Assembly (NCBI GenBank): GCA_036002485.1
Contig: DASYTI010000251.1
Coordinates: forward strand, 1 to 64,000
Direction of reading: 5' to 3'
Source: Candidatus Methylomirabilota bacterium
GTDB taxonomy: Bacteria; Methylomirabilota; Methylomirabilia; Rokubacteriales; CSP1-6
Length of the DNA stretch: 64,000 bases
Notes under the pieces: generated by a model
Told to the model about the DNA's origin: nothing
Databases searched by the model: none
Seen by the model: only the letters and a program-made list of their open reading frames with translations
Shown here: piece by piece, positions 16,866 through 24,834 of the stretch
How positions within the stretch are numbered: position 1 is the first letter of the stretch
Layout: each line of letters opens with the position of its first letter
Translations under genes and position numbers: made by a program

Positions 16866-17498
16866 TCAGGCCGTCCGGCCTGGCCCCCATTCGCGTAGCC
16901 AGCCCTCGATGGCCGTGCCCAGAGGGAAGAGCTTGCCGAAGAAGAAGTGCTCCGCGCCGTCGATGATCCGGGGCTCCGTGTCCAGGCGCTCGGCAAGCTT
17001 CACGAGGTCCTCGACGGGGCAGTAGGGATCACGGCTGCCCGCCACGAGCAGGAGGGGGCGACCCTGGGGCAGGCCGTCGAAGCTATACATGGCGAGGGGA
17101 GGGGCCACGAGCGCGAGCCCCGCCAGGTCGGTGCGGCCGCTCCCCACCTGCGCGGCTATCCAGGCACCAAAGGAATAGCCGAGGAGACCCACGGGGCCCC
17201 CTGGTGCGAGACGGCTGCGGAGCGAGGCGAGGGCGGCTCGGCAGTCCTCTTGCTCGCCTCTGCCCTCGTCGTGGGCGCCGCTCGAGCTACCCACCCCGCG
17301 GAAATTGAAGCGTAGGGTGCTCACTCCCAGGGCCAGGGCGACCTCGACCGCCCTGGTGATCACCGGATTGTCCATGTCGCCGCCGTAAAGCGGGTGTGGG
17401 TGGCAGAGGACGAGGCCGGCAGCTCCTGAATCAGGGAGGGCCAGCCGGCCCTCCAGCACGGGGCCGCCCGGAACCTCCACGACCACAGGGGTTTCCAC
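16866..17498 (-). CDS. alpha/beta hydrolase (COG2945-like)
   Basis: A 210-residue alpha/beta hydrolase with CHPHPLYGGDMDN (32-44), which marks the COG2945 subgroup, FNFRGVGSSSG, nucleophile elbow GYSFGAW (Ser109), LVAGSRDPYCP (acid Asp) and a late GAEHFFFG (His). All members of the Ser-Asp-His triad are visible. Members are small cytoplasmic esterases of unknown physiological substrate. Its stop touches the DUF502 stop with no spacer. Confidence 0.85.
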   Translation of the reverse strand: METPVVVEVPGGPVLEGRLALPDSGAAGLVLCHPHPLYGGDMDNPVITRAVEVALALGVSTLRFNFRGVGSSSGAHDEGRGEQEDCRAALASLRSRLAPGGPVGLLGYSFGAWIAAQVGSGRTDLAGLALVAPPLAMYSFDGLPQGRPLLLVAGSRDPYCPVEDLVKLAERLDTEPRIIDGAEHFFFGKLFPLGTAIEGWLREWGPGRTA

Positions 17499-17560
17499 GC
17501 CCCGACCTTATGGCTGGGCAGGGGAATATGCAAGGCTGGCTGCCGTCCAAACGGGAGAGG

Positions 17561-17566
17561 TATACT
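17561..17566 (+). promoter_or_regulatory. -10 element (TATACT) for a near-leaderless mRNA
   Basis: TATACT lies 8 bases before the ATG at 17574. Transcription starting 7 bases after the hexamer would begin at or within one base of the ATG. No ribosome-binding sequence lies between, which fits leaderless translation. No clear -35 is seen. Confidence 0.45.
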
Positions 17567-17573
17567 GCCGATC

Positions 17574-18095
17574 ATGCGAAGTTTCTTGTGTCTGTGGGTC
17601 CGGCCTCGAGTCGAGCGTCGCGCTGACGGCGCCCTCGAGGGCCAGGCGGCCCGCATCGTGGCGGCTCATCTGGGACGCTGCGCCGAGTGCCGGGCTACCC
17701 TGGACAGGATGGTGAAGCTCAAGGCCATGGTCCGTCAGGCCGCCACGGCGCCGGCAGAGCCCGCGTGGGCGGACTTCTGGCCAGCCGTCCATGCTCGCAT
17801 CCTGCGAGAAGAGCCCAAGCCCATCCACGAATCGTGGTGGCTGCCCTTCTGGAAGCCCGTCTGGGGCCATCCACGGCTTGCCTTTGGCAGCGCCCTCCTG
17901 GCCGTCCTGATCGTGGGCTTCTCCCTCTGGCCCGCCGACGATGCCGCCTTCGCCTCCTCGGTCACCGTGCAGGATGTGACCACCGAGGACGCGGATCGCA
18001 GCGTGATGGTCTACTCGAATCGGAAGGAAGGCGTCACGGTCATCTGGGTCTTCGGCTCCAGCCAGAGCTATGACCCCGAGGGTGATGCCCCGTGA
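17574..18095 (+). CDS. anti-sigma-factor-like zinc-finger membrane protein
   Basis: A 173-residue protein with an N-terminal zf-HC2-like motif (AHLGRCAECRA: His32, Cys36, Cys39), a linker, one membrane helix (about 104-122) and a periplasmic tail of about 50 residues. This is the layout of ECF anti-sigma factors that hold sigma through the zinc domain. No sigma gene lies next to it in the window, which is unusual for this family. Its mRNA may be leaderless. The downstream gap to cpoB is filled by hairpin repeat B. Confidence 0.65.
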   Translation: MRSFLCLWVRPRVERRADGALEGQAARIVAAHLGRCAECRATLDRMVKLKAMVRQAATAPAEPAWADFWPAVHARILREEPKPIHESWWLPFWKPVWGHPRLAFGSALLAVLIVGFSLWPADDAAFASSVTVQDVTTEDADRSVMVYSNRKEGVTVIWVFGSSQSYDPEGDAP

Positions 18096-18104
18096 GGCGG
18101 CTAT

Positions 18105-18298
18105 GCTCGGAGGGGGGCTCCGCCCCCCTTCCGAAGCCTCCCTCCGACGTCGTGCGAGTCGCAGGACGTCGGGGGGCTGGGGCCCCACCGTCCGAGGCGA
18201 GCGATCTGAGAAGTGCGCCGGCGAAGCTGGCGCTCGAAGCGGAACACTCTTGCTCGCGAGGACACGGGAACTACTTGGACAGATTCCTACTCGGCTAG
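18105..18298. repeat. convergent-gap hairpin repeat, copy B (full length)
   Basis: Starts GCTCGGAGGGGGGCTCCG, a 10-bp stem hairpin. It continues with an inner region containing GGGGGGCTGGGGCCCC, then GCGCCGGCGAAGCTGGCGC and the GCGGAACACTCTTGCTCGCG block, and ends TCCTACTCGGCTAG. It fills the gap between the anti-sigma gene stop (18095) and the cpoB stop (18287-18289), which lies in the repeat end. The paired hairpins could terminate transcription from both sides. Confidence 0.8.
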
Positions 18299-19126
18299 GC
18301 TCTTCAGGCGCTCGCGGGCCAGGGGCGCCTCCTGCGACTGCGGGAAGTTGTCCACCAGGTACTGCAACCGGGCCTGGGCCAGCTTCACCTGCTTGAGCTC
18401 CTCGAGGGCCAGCGCCTCTTTGTAGAGCGCCGTCGGCACCTGCGTGCCCCGCGGATAGTTCACGAAGACCCTTCGATACTCCTGAACCGCCTGCTGCAGG
18501 GCCTCCCTCGCCTTGTCGGCCTGCCCCTGGGTGGCCGCGGCATGCGCCGAGGCGACATAGGACTCGCCGATCCAGTACTGGGCGCTGTCGGCCTGCGGGG
18601 CATCGGGGAATCGCCGGACAAACTCACGGAAGCTCGCGATGGCCAGCGAGTAGTTGCCCTTGGAGAAATCGAGATAGGCCGCCTTGTAGCTTTCCTCCGA
18701 GCTCGGTCCGCCGCTCGATCGCCCGCCCCCGGACGGGGATGGCACGGGCGGCGGGCCCGGGCGGGGCGGGGATCCGCCGCCCCCCGGCCGGGAAGGATTG
18801 TCCAGTCGCTGAGCGAGCTCATCGAGGCGCGCGGAAAGGCTGTTGAGCTCGGCCGTGAGGCTGTCGAGCCTCGCCGAGAGCGTCTGCAGCTGCTTGGTGT
18901 TCTCGGCGGCCTGCTCGCGGGTGCGCCGATCGAGCTGGCCCACCGCCGTCTCCGTCTCGCCTTTGCTTCGGTGCACGGCCAGGTTGACGGCACTGAGATC
19001 CTGGCGCAGCTGCGCCAGATCGTGCTGCACGGACTCGTCGCCCGTGGCGCAGCCCGAGAGCAGAAGCGCCCAGAAAACAACAGCGGGGAGCCCGAGGCTC
19101 CCCGCTGGCCTGATGCGTCGATACAC
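18287..19126 (-). CDS. cpoB: Tol-Pal system protein CpoB/YbgF, lipoprotein form
   Basis: From the GTG at 19126 the protein begins with a lipoprotein signal ending LLLSGC (Cys26), whereas CpoB is more often a soluble periplasmic protein. A coiled-coil region with QTLSARLDSLTAELNSLSAR follows, then a Pro/Gly/Ser-rich linker and TPR repeats: YLDFSKGNYSLAIASFREFV, DSAQYWIGESYV and LYKEALALEELKQ. CpoB links Tol energy to peptidoglycan synthesis at division in E. coli. Last gene of the tol operon, 17 bases after pal. A longer reading from 19213 would overlap pal and bury the signal peptide. Confidence 0.88.
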   Translation of the reverse strand: MYRRIRPAGSLGLPAVVFWALLLSGCATGDESVQHDLAQLRQDLSAVNLAVHRSKGETETAVGQLDRRTREQAAENTKQLQTLSARLDSLTAELNSLSARLDELAQRLDNPSRPGGGGSPPRPGPPPVPSPSGGGRSSGGPSSEESYKAAYLDFSKGNYSLAIASFREFVRRFPDAPQADSAQYWIGESYVASAHAAATQGQADKAREALQQAVQEYRRVFVNYPRGTQVPTALYKEALALEELKQVKLAQARLQYLVDNFPQSQEAPLARERLKSLAE

Positions 19127-19143
19127 GCGTTGCCCGTCCGGGT

Positions 19144-19710
19144 TTACTTGCCCTTCGTCAGGAACATGTCGCGCCGGTTCTTGGCCCAGCAATCCTCGGT
19201 CTTCTCCGTGCAAGTCGGGCGCTCCTTGCCGTAGGAGATGATGGTCATCCGGCTCGCCTGGATACCCTGCGCCACGAGGTAGTTCATGGCCGCCTTGGCG
19301 CGCTTCTCACCGAGGGCCAGGTTGTACTCATTGGTGCCCCGCTCGTCGCAGTGCCCCTCGATCAAGAGCAGGTTGTCGCCATTGGACTTGAGCCACGCCG
19401 CATTGCCGTCGAGCACCTTGGCGTCATTGGATCGGATATCGTACTTGTCGAAGTCGAAGTAGATGGTCTTGAGATTGGGGTTCAGCGCGAACTCGGATGG
19501 CCTCGGCGCTGGGGCCGCCGGAGCCGGGGCGGGCGGAGTCGCCGTGAGTGGGGCCGGGGTCGGCGCCGGCGCGGCCGGAGCGGCCGCCGGTGCGGTGGGA
19601 GCCGGGGCTACTGCGCTGGTCTGGGCGGGCCGCTTCGGACATCCCGCCAGAAAGAGAGTGAGAAGGAGCAGTGGCACCACCAAGAACGCGGGACCGCGTC
19701 GTTGCACCAT
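19144..19710 (-). CDS. pal: peptidoglycan-associated lipoprotein Pal
   Basis: The ATG at 19710 follows AAGGAGGAAG at the right distance and starts a lipoprotein signal ending FLAGC (Cys24). An Ala/Pro-rich spacer of about 45 residues leads to an OmpA-type peptidoglycan-binding domain: YFDFDKYDIRSND, IEGHCDERGTNEYNLALGE and RMTIISYGKERP. Pal tethers the outer membrane to peptidoglycan and binds TolB. The extra Cys pair near the C-terminus (TCTEKTEDCW) is common in the family outside enterobacteria. Confidence 0.95.
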   Translation of the reverse strand: MVQRRGPAFLVVPLLLLTLFLAGCPKRPAQTSAVAPAPTAPAAAPAAPAPTPAPLTATPPAPAPAAPAPRPSEFALNPNLKTIYFDFDKYDIRSNDAKVLDGNAAWLKSNGDNLLLIEGHCDERGTNEYNLALGEKRAKAAMNYLVAQGIQASRMTIISYGKERPTCTEKTEDCWAKNRRDMFLTKGK

Positions 19711-19797
19711 AGCGTCACTTCCTCCTTGGCAAGCTTTTGGTGAACTCTCTTTTGAAAAACGGTTCAATCCTATCACGGATCACGGAAGACTCATCGA

Positions 19798-21138
19798 TCA
19801 CGGGAGACGCGGCGACCACGCCGGACTCGATGACTGTCCCGGTCCCCCCGTGACGACTTGCTGCTCCGACCCGTCGGCCAGCATGGTGAAGACCTGGGCC
19901 CCCCCGAGACGGTTCGAATGGAATGCCAGGTGCCGGCCATTGGGGGCCCACGCGGCGCTCTCATTGTCTCCGGGCCCGGCCGTCAGGCGGCGGAGATTCG
20001 AGCCGTCCGGGCTCACGGCCCAGATGTCGTGATTGCCCTGGCGCGAGGTGAACACGATGGTGTCGCCCTTGGGAGACCAGCGCGGCTGGGTATTGAAGCC
20101 GCTCGAGGTGATGCGCCGGATATTGGTGCCCTGATCGTCCATCACGTAGAGCTGGGCCGCCCCCGACCGATCGGACACGAAGGCGAGCTCGCGCCCCGTG
20201 GGCGACCACGTGGGCTCGGTGTCGATCGCCGTATGGGTGGTCAGCCGGCGGAAGGCGCCCGTCTGGACATTGAGCAGGTAGATTTCCGGGTTGCCGTCCT
20301 TCGAGAGGGTCATGGCCACCAGCCGGCCGTCCGGGCTCCACGAGGGCGACGTGTTCAGACCCATGTGACCCGAGAGGAGCTGCACGGGACGCCGCTCGAA
20401 GGGGAAGAGACGATAGAGGAACGGGTAGCCGTTCATGTACGACGTGAAGGCGAGCGAGCGCGCGTCCGGATTCCAGTTCGGCGACATGTTGATGGACCGA
20501 TTGGCGGTGACGGCGGTGGCGCCCTGGCCGTCGTAGTCCATGACCCAGAGCTCCTTGACGCCCGAGCGCGTGCTCGTATACGCGATCTTGGTGTCGGCGG
20601 CCCCGGCCTCGCCGGTGACGAGGAGCACGACCTCGTCGGCGATCTTGTGGGCGAGCCGGCGGGGCTCGGTCGGGTGGACCTGGATCTTCTTGGTGCCGAT
20701 GAGGCGGAACTCGGGCGAGGTCAGATCGTAGAGCCGCATCTCGCCTTCGAGCCGGTCGCTCCGCACGCTCAAGCTGCCCTGGAGGGCCGCGTGCGCTCCC
20801 GCCGCCGCAAACTCCTGAAGCCTGGGCCTGAGGCTCTCCGCCACCGTCGGCAAGGGCGGCTGCCCCGAGGCGACGCTGAACAGCGCCGAGAAGGTGAGAT
20901 CGCCCCCGGTGATCTCGGCGAGACGCCTGGCCCAGCTCTGCGGATCGGCGCCGCCCACCAGGGCGAAGTCAGGGATGGCGATATTGAGCTTCTTGGCGGT
21001 TCCGCTGGCGATGACGTTGAGCAGCACGTCCGCGCTCTGCGAGCGGGCGGACGGCGGGGCCACCAAGGCCACGGCCAGGGTCAGGGTCACCACGAAGCAT
21101 GCCAGCGCGGACAGCGCATGCGCGGGCGGTCGCCGCAT
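19798..21138 (-). CDS. tolB: Tol-Pal periplasmic protein TolB
   Basis: A 446-residue protein: signal peptide (about 1-34, ending ARSQS), the TolB N-terminal domain (IPDFALVGGADPQSWARRLA), then a six-blade beta-propeller with repeated SPDGRLVAM, SPTGRELAFVSDRSG, SPKGDTIVFTSRQG and APNGRHLAFHSNR blades. TolB shuttles between Pal and TolA. Its ATG overlaps the tolA stop by one base. The 87-base gap to pal is the largest in the operon and contains no clear hairpin. Confidence 0.95.
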   Translation of the reverse strand: MRRPPAHALSALACFVVTLTLAVALVAPPSARSQSADVLLNVIASGTAKKLNIAIPDFALVGGADPQSWARRLAEITGGDLTFSALFSVASGQPPLPTVAESLRPRLQEFAAAGAHAALQGSLSVRSDRLEGEMRLYDLTSPEFRLIGTKKIQVHPTEPRRLAHKIADEVVLLVTGEAGAADTKIAYTSTRSGVKELWVMDYDGQGATAVTANRSINMSPNWNPDARSLAFTSYMNGYPFLYRLFPFERRPVQLLSGHMGLNTSPSWSPDGRLVAMTLSKDGNPEIYLLNVQTGAFRRLTTHTAIDTEPTWSPTGRELAFVSDRSGAAQLYVMDDQGTNIRRITSSGFNTQPRWSPKGDTIVFTSRQGNHDIWAVSPDGSNLRRLTAGPGDNESAAWAPNGRHLAFHSNRLGGAQVFTMLADGSEQQVVTGGPGQSSSPAWSPRLP

Positions 21139-21959
21139 CAGCCGCGCCTCAGCTCGAAGTTGAAGAGGATGCGGAGCGACGGCTTGGTCCAGTCCGCCGG
21201 CAGCTGCGGGAAGGGACTCGCCTCGACGATGGCGCGCAGAGCGGCCTGATCGTAGAAGGCATTGCCGGAGCTTCGCTCGATCCTGGGTGCGGCAATGCTG
21301 CCGTCCCGATTGATCTCGACCCAGACGAGCGGCTTCTGATCGGGCTCGCTCGTGCGCTTCTGGTCCTGCCAGCGCGCCTGCACCTTGGCCAGGACCTGCC
21401 GCAGGTACCAGGCGTGCGGGAAGTCGGTGACGTCGATGGTGAGCGAGCCGACCCCGGCTGTCGATCCGGTCGCCTGGCCGAGGGCGGTGGCCGGCTGAGG
21501 CCGTGATGCCGAGTCACCCACGACCCGCGGCCGACGGTCCGTGGTCATCGTCGGCAGCTCTCGGTCGCCCACCCGGGGGTTCACCGCCCGCGCGGGAAGC
21601 GCGGGCTCGGCGGCCTTGGGCGCCTCACGCGCCCGCGGCTCCGGCTCGGGCTCCACGGAGCGCGCGGCGGGCTTGGGAAGCGCGCGGGTGGGCAGCTGAG
21701 CGGCGGCGCTGCCCGCCGGATTGCCGACGGCGGCGATGGCGGGGACGAGATTGACCACCTGCACTCGTGTGGTCTGCCAGGAAGGACCCCAGAACGAGAG
21801 CGCCACGAGGAGCCCGACGAGGGCGGCATGGGCGATGACCGAGACCAGGAGGGCAGAGGCGGGCAGCCGCGGCCTTTCCCGCATTGGCGTCACTCGCCAG
21901 CGTGCGGATCCGAAGGGAGAGCCCATCGGCAAGCCCTGGGCCACGCTCACCGCGCTCAC
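21138..21959 (-). CDS. tolA: TolA/TonB-like energy transducer
   Basis: A 273-residue protein with a single anchor helix (about 35-58, SALLVSVIAHAALVGLLVAL), a Pro/Glu/Ala-rich periplasmic stretch and a C-terminal TonB/TolA fold (VLAKVQARWQDQ, VEINRDGSIAAPRIERSSGN, LRAIVEASPFPQLP). The long helical domain of E. coli TolA is absent, so by length it is TonB-like. Its position between tolR and tolB identifies it as the TolA of this system. The first residues overlap tolR (ATGA). Confidence 0.88.
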   Translation of the reverse strand: MSAVSVAQGLPMGSPFGSARWRVTPMRERPRLPASALLVSVIAHAALVGLLVALSFWGPSWQTTRVQVVNLVPAIAAVGNPAGSAAAQLPTRALPKPAARSVEPEPEPRAREAPKAAEPALPARAVNPRVGDRELPTMTTDRRPRVVGDSASRPQPATALGQATGSTAGVGSLTIDVTDFPHAWYLRQVLAKVQARWQDQKRTSEPDQKPLVWVEINRDGSIAAPRIERSSGNAFYDQAALRAIVEASPFPQLPADWTKPSLRILFNFELRRG

Positions 21960-22393
21960 GACCTCGGCGCGGGCTCGGTGACCATGCCGAGCTTCTCGAT
22001 GCCGGAGCGGCGGACCTTGTCCATGGTCTCGATCACGAAGCCATACTGCAGCGCCTGGTCGGCCTTGAGGTAGAGCGTCTTGTCCGTGCGGGTCCTGAAG
22101 ACGTCGCGCAGCGCCTGCTCGAGGGAGCCCATGGGCAGGGGCTTGCCGTTCAGGTAGACCTGCTGCTCCCTGGTCAGGGTCAGCTCCATCCGTTCCTCGG
22201 TCACCGTCGGCTTGCCCGCGGTCTTGGGCAGGTTGACGTCGATGCCCCGATACATGAGGGGCGCCGTGAGCATGAAGATCAGCAGGAGGACGAGGACCAC
22301 GTCCACGAGCGGGATGATGTTGATCTCGCCGAGGCTCCGGCCGACCCGCCGCCGTCCGCCCTCGCTCTCGCCGTTGTCGAGGTTGAAAGCCAT
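21956..22393 (-). CDS. tolR: TolR/ExbD-family proton-channel subunit
   Basis: A 145-residue protein with one N-terminal helix containing the proton-path Asp (NIIPLVDVVLVLLLIFML) and a periplasmic domain (LTREQQVYLNGKPLPMGSLE). With TolQ it forms the proton-driven motor that energises TolA. It is 2 bases after tolQ and overlaps tolA by 4. Confidence 0.93.
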   Translation of the reverse strand: MAFNLDNGESEGGRRRVGRSLGEINIIPLVDVVLVLLLIFMLTAPLMYRGIDVNLPKTAGKPTVTEERMELTLTREQQVYLNGKPLPMGSLEQALRDVFRTRTDKTLYLKADQALQYGFVIETMDKVRRSGIEKLGMVTEPAPRS

Positions 22394-22395
22394 CG

Positions 22396-23121
22396 CTAGC
22401 GCGTGACGGCCTTCTGCGGCGTGGGCCTGGCCAGGACGTTCAGGAGCTCGAGCATGAAGCCGTCCATCTCCGTGGCCCAGCGCTTGCTCCGATTGACGAA
22501 GAAGTTATACGCCATGACGGCCGGGATGGCCGCGCCGAGGCCCGCCGCCGTCGCGATCAACGCCTCGGAAATGCCCGGGGCGACCACGGCGAGGTTGGCG
22601 GAGCCCTGCTGGCCGATGTTGTGGAAGGAGTTCATGATGCCCACGACGGTGCCGAAGAGACCGATGAAGGGCGCCGCGCTCGCCGTGGTGGCGAGAAAGG
22701 GCAGATAGCGCTCCATGCGTCCCACTTCCGCGTCGCTCACCCGTCGCATCGCCCGATGGACGGCCTCCAGCGTCTCGCGTGGCAACCCCTCGCCCTCTTC
22801 GAGGGCCGCATCCACCGCCTCCACCCCGCCGTACACGCTGGCCAGCTCATGGCCGGCCGCCGTGTAGAGCGCGGCCAGGGGGCTCCACCGGAAGCGCTTC
22901 GCGGCCGTGTAGAGCAGCGAGAAGCGGCGGCTCTCGCGAAAGGCCTTCGTGAAGGCCCGCGACTCGCGCTTGATCGCGCGGAACTCCCAGAACTTCTCGA
23001 CGATGAGCGCCCAGCAGATGACCGAGAAGAAGAGCAGGACGCCGAGGACGAAGCGCGCGAGAGGACCGGACGAGAGGATCGGGTCGAGGACGCTGGTGGA
23101 CAGGCCCGCGGTACCTGGCAA
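22396..23121 (-). CDS. tolQ: TolQ/ExbB-family proton-channel subunit
   Basis: A 241-residue protein with three membrane helices (about 18-40, 140-165, 175-200) and the family pattern TASAAPFIGLFGTVVGIMNSF and EALIATAAGLGAAIPAVMAYN. It forms the TolQ-TolR motor in the inner membrane. The start is TTG at 23121, supported by AAAGGAG eight bases upstream and by the helix-1 position; no nearer ATG exists before the first helix. First gene of tolQ-R-A-B-pal-cpoB. Confidence 0.93.
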   Translation of the reverse strand: MPGTAGLSTSVLDPILSSGPLARFVLGVLLFFSVICWALIVEKFWEFRAIKRESRAFTKAFRESRRFSLLYTAAKRFRWSPLAALYTAAGHELASVYGGVEAVDAALEEGEGLPRETLEAVHRAMRRVSDAEVGRMERYLPFLATTASAAPFIGLFGTVVGIMNSFHNIGQQGSANLAVVAPGISEALIATAAGLGAAIPAVMAYNFFVNRSKRWATEMDGFMLELLNVLARPTPQKAVTR

Positions 23122-23167
23122 TCGGGGCTCCTTTGTGGACGGTGAGTGAGGCGTCGACGCACCCTCG

Positions 23168-23197
23168 ATGATACCGGACGCCTTCCGAGGGTGTCAA
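23168..23197 (-). promoter_or_regulatory. sigma-70-type promoter of the tol operon
   Basis: On the minus strand TTGACA (23197-23192) is followed after 18 bases by TATCAT (23173-23168). A transcript would begin about 40 bases before the tolQ TTG, leaving room for the AAAGGAG site. Confidence 0.6.
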
Positions 23198-23225
23198 CGA
23201 TTTTGCCGACAAAGCCGCGATTTAT

Positions 23226-23254
23226 TTGACAGCATCGGCCCCCGGCCGTATAAC
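23226..23254 (+). promoter_or_regulatory. near-consensus sigma-70 promoter of lgt, almost leaderless
   Basis: TTGACA (23226-23231), a 17-base spacer and TATAAC (23249-23254) make the best promoter in the window. The predicted start, about 23261, is only 3 bases before the lgt ATG (23264), so no ribosome-binding site can be on the mRNA. The tol promoter lies back to back with it. Confidence 0.65.
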
Positions 23255-23263
23255 CAGGGCCGT

Positions 23264-24049
23264 ATGTTCCACTCTCCCGGGGCCATCGCCTTCCAGCTCG
23301 GCCCCCTGACCTTCCGCTGGTACGGCATCCTCATGGCGGGCGCGATGGCGCTGGGCCTCTGGCTCGCCCACCACGAGGCCCAGCGCCGTGGCCTTGACCC
23401 CGACAACCTGCTCAAGGCCTCGGAGCTGGCCCTCATCGGCGGCCTCATCGGCGCGCGCCTCTACTACGTCGCCTTCAACCTCGACTACTACAGCCGCTTT
23501 CCCTCCAAGATCATCGCCGTCTGGGAAGGCGGACTCGCCATACACGGCGGTGTCCTTGGTGGGCTGCTCGTGGGAGGCAGCTATGCCCTCTGGAAAGGGC
23601 TGCCCGCCATCACGTACATGGACATCGCCGCGCCGAGCTTGGCCCTGGGGCAGGCCGTCGGCCGCTGGGGCAATTTCTTCAACGAGGAGGCGTTCGGCAC
23701 GCCGACGGATCTGCCATGGAAGCTCTACATCTCCCCGCCCCACCGCCCGCTCCCGTTCGCGCAGGAGGAGTTCTTTCATCCGACGTTTCTCTACGAGTCC
23801 GTCTGGGACTTCCTCGTCTTCATCCTGCTCGTCGGCCTGTTCCGGAAGCGGTTGGAGCGGGCCCCCGGCGCGCTCTTCCTGACCTATCTCGGCCTGTATT
23901 CCCTTGGCCGTTTCATGACCGAGGCATTGCGCACCGACGCCCTCATGCTCGGGCCGCTCCGGGTGGCCCAGCTGGCGAGTCTCGTGGGGATCGGGCTGGC
24001 CGTGATCGGCGTCCCCCTCCTGCTTCGCCGCGCCCACGCCTCGGCCTGA
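23264..24049 (+). CDS. lgt: prolipoprotein diacylglyceryl transferase
   Basis: A 261-residue inner-membrane enzyme that transfers diacylglycerol to the lipobox Cys of prolipoproteins such as the Pal and CpoB encoded nearby. About seven helices; the Lgt signature GQAVGRWGNFFNEEAFG lies near the middle, with YGILMAG and HGGVLGG before it. The ATG at 23264 is used because it matches the family N-terminus (MFHSPGAIAFQLGPLTFRWYG) and follows a strong promoter; an upstream in-frame ATG at 23168 would place the promoter inside the gene. Confidence 0.93.
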   Translation: MFHSPGAIAFQLGPLTFRWYGILMAGAMALGLWLAHHEAQRRGLDPDNLLKASELALIGGLIGARLYYVAFNLDYYSRFPSKIIAVWEGGLAIHGGVLGGLLVGGSYALWKGLPAITYMDIAAPSLALGQAVGRWGNFFNEEAFGTPTDLPWKLYISPPHRPLPFAQEEFFHPTFLYESVWDFLVFILLVGLFRKRLERAPGALFLTYLGLYSLGRFMTEALRTDALMLGPLRVAQLASLVGIGLAVIGVPLLLRRAHASA

Positions 24050-24054
24050 TCCCC

Positions 24055-24834
24055 GTGCGCTTCGTCTTCCTGGGCACGTCGGGCGCCGTGCCGGGGCGTG
24101 ACCGCGACACCACGTCCATCGTGTTCGAGGAGCCCGGTCGGCCCCCGGTGCTCGTGGACTGCGGGGGCAGCCCCGCCCAGAAGCTCATGCGGGCCGGCGT
24201 GGATCCCCTCGCCCTCGGACGGGTCGTCGTGACGCATATCCATCCCGACCATGCCTACGGGCTGCCCTCGCTCGTCCAGACCCTCTTTCTCACGGGCCGC
24301 ACGGCGCCGCTTCGGATCGCGTGCCGCGAGGAGCACGAGACGGCGCTCCGCTCGCTGCTTGGAGTCTTCGGGCTGCTGGAGCGGCCCGGTCTCTTCCCCA
24401 TCGTCTGGGAGCCGGTGCCGCCGCGGGAGGGCTTTGTCCTCGAGGGGGCGGGCGGCCTCACCATCACGGCCTCGCCCAATGCCCATGGGAGCATGCCGAA
24501 TATCGCCGTCCGCTTCCCGCCGTCGGCCTCCGGCGCGGCCGTGGTCTACTCCTCCGACACCGAGCCATGCGCCGCCGTCGAGACGCTCGCGCGTCACGCC
24601 CACACCCTCATCCACGAGGCCACATTCTCCGAGCGGCGATCTCGGCGCTTCGGCGCCCACTCCACCGCTGCCGAAGCGGGAGGAGTCGCCGCGCGCGCGG
24701 GGGTGCGCCGCCTCATCCTGGCCCATATCGATGCGGGGCACCACCATGAGCTCGAGGCGCTGGTCGAGGAAGCGCGGAAGCATTTCTCCGGCGAGGTCGA
24801 GGTCGCGCGTGAGCTCGAGCCCTATACGCTGTGA
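24055..24834 (+). CDS. ribonuclease-Z-like MBL-fold hydrolase
   Basis: A 259-residue metallo-beta-lactamase fold: FLGTSGAVPGRDRDTTS at the start is the RNase Z/ElaC N-terminus; metal motif THIHPDHAYG (His61, His63, Asp65, His66); later YSSDTEP and LAHIDAGHHH. RNase Z members remove tRNA 3' trailers. This copy lacks the long exosite arm, so a phosphodiesterase of another kind is possible. GTG start 5 bases after lgt; its stop overlaps the next start (GTGA). Confidence 0.78.
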   Translation: MRFVFLGTSGAVPGRDRDTTSIVFEEPGRPPVLVDCGGSPAQKLMRAGVDPLALGRVVVTHIHPDHAYGLPSLVQTLFLTGRTAPLRIACREEHETALRSLLGVFGLLERPGLFPIVWEPVPPREGFVLEGAGGLTITASPNAHGSMPNIAVRFPPSASGAAVVYSSDTEPCAAVETLARHAHTLIHEATFSERRSRRFGAHSTAAEAGGVAARAGVRRLILAHIDAGHHHELEALVEEARKHFSGEVEVARELEPYTL

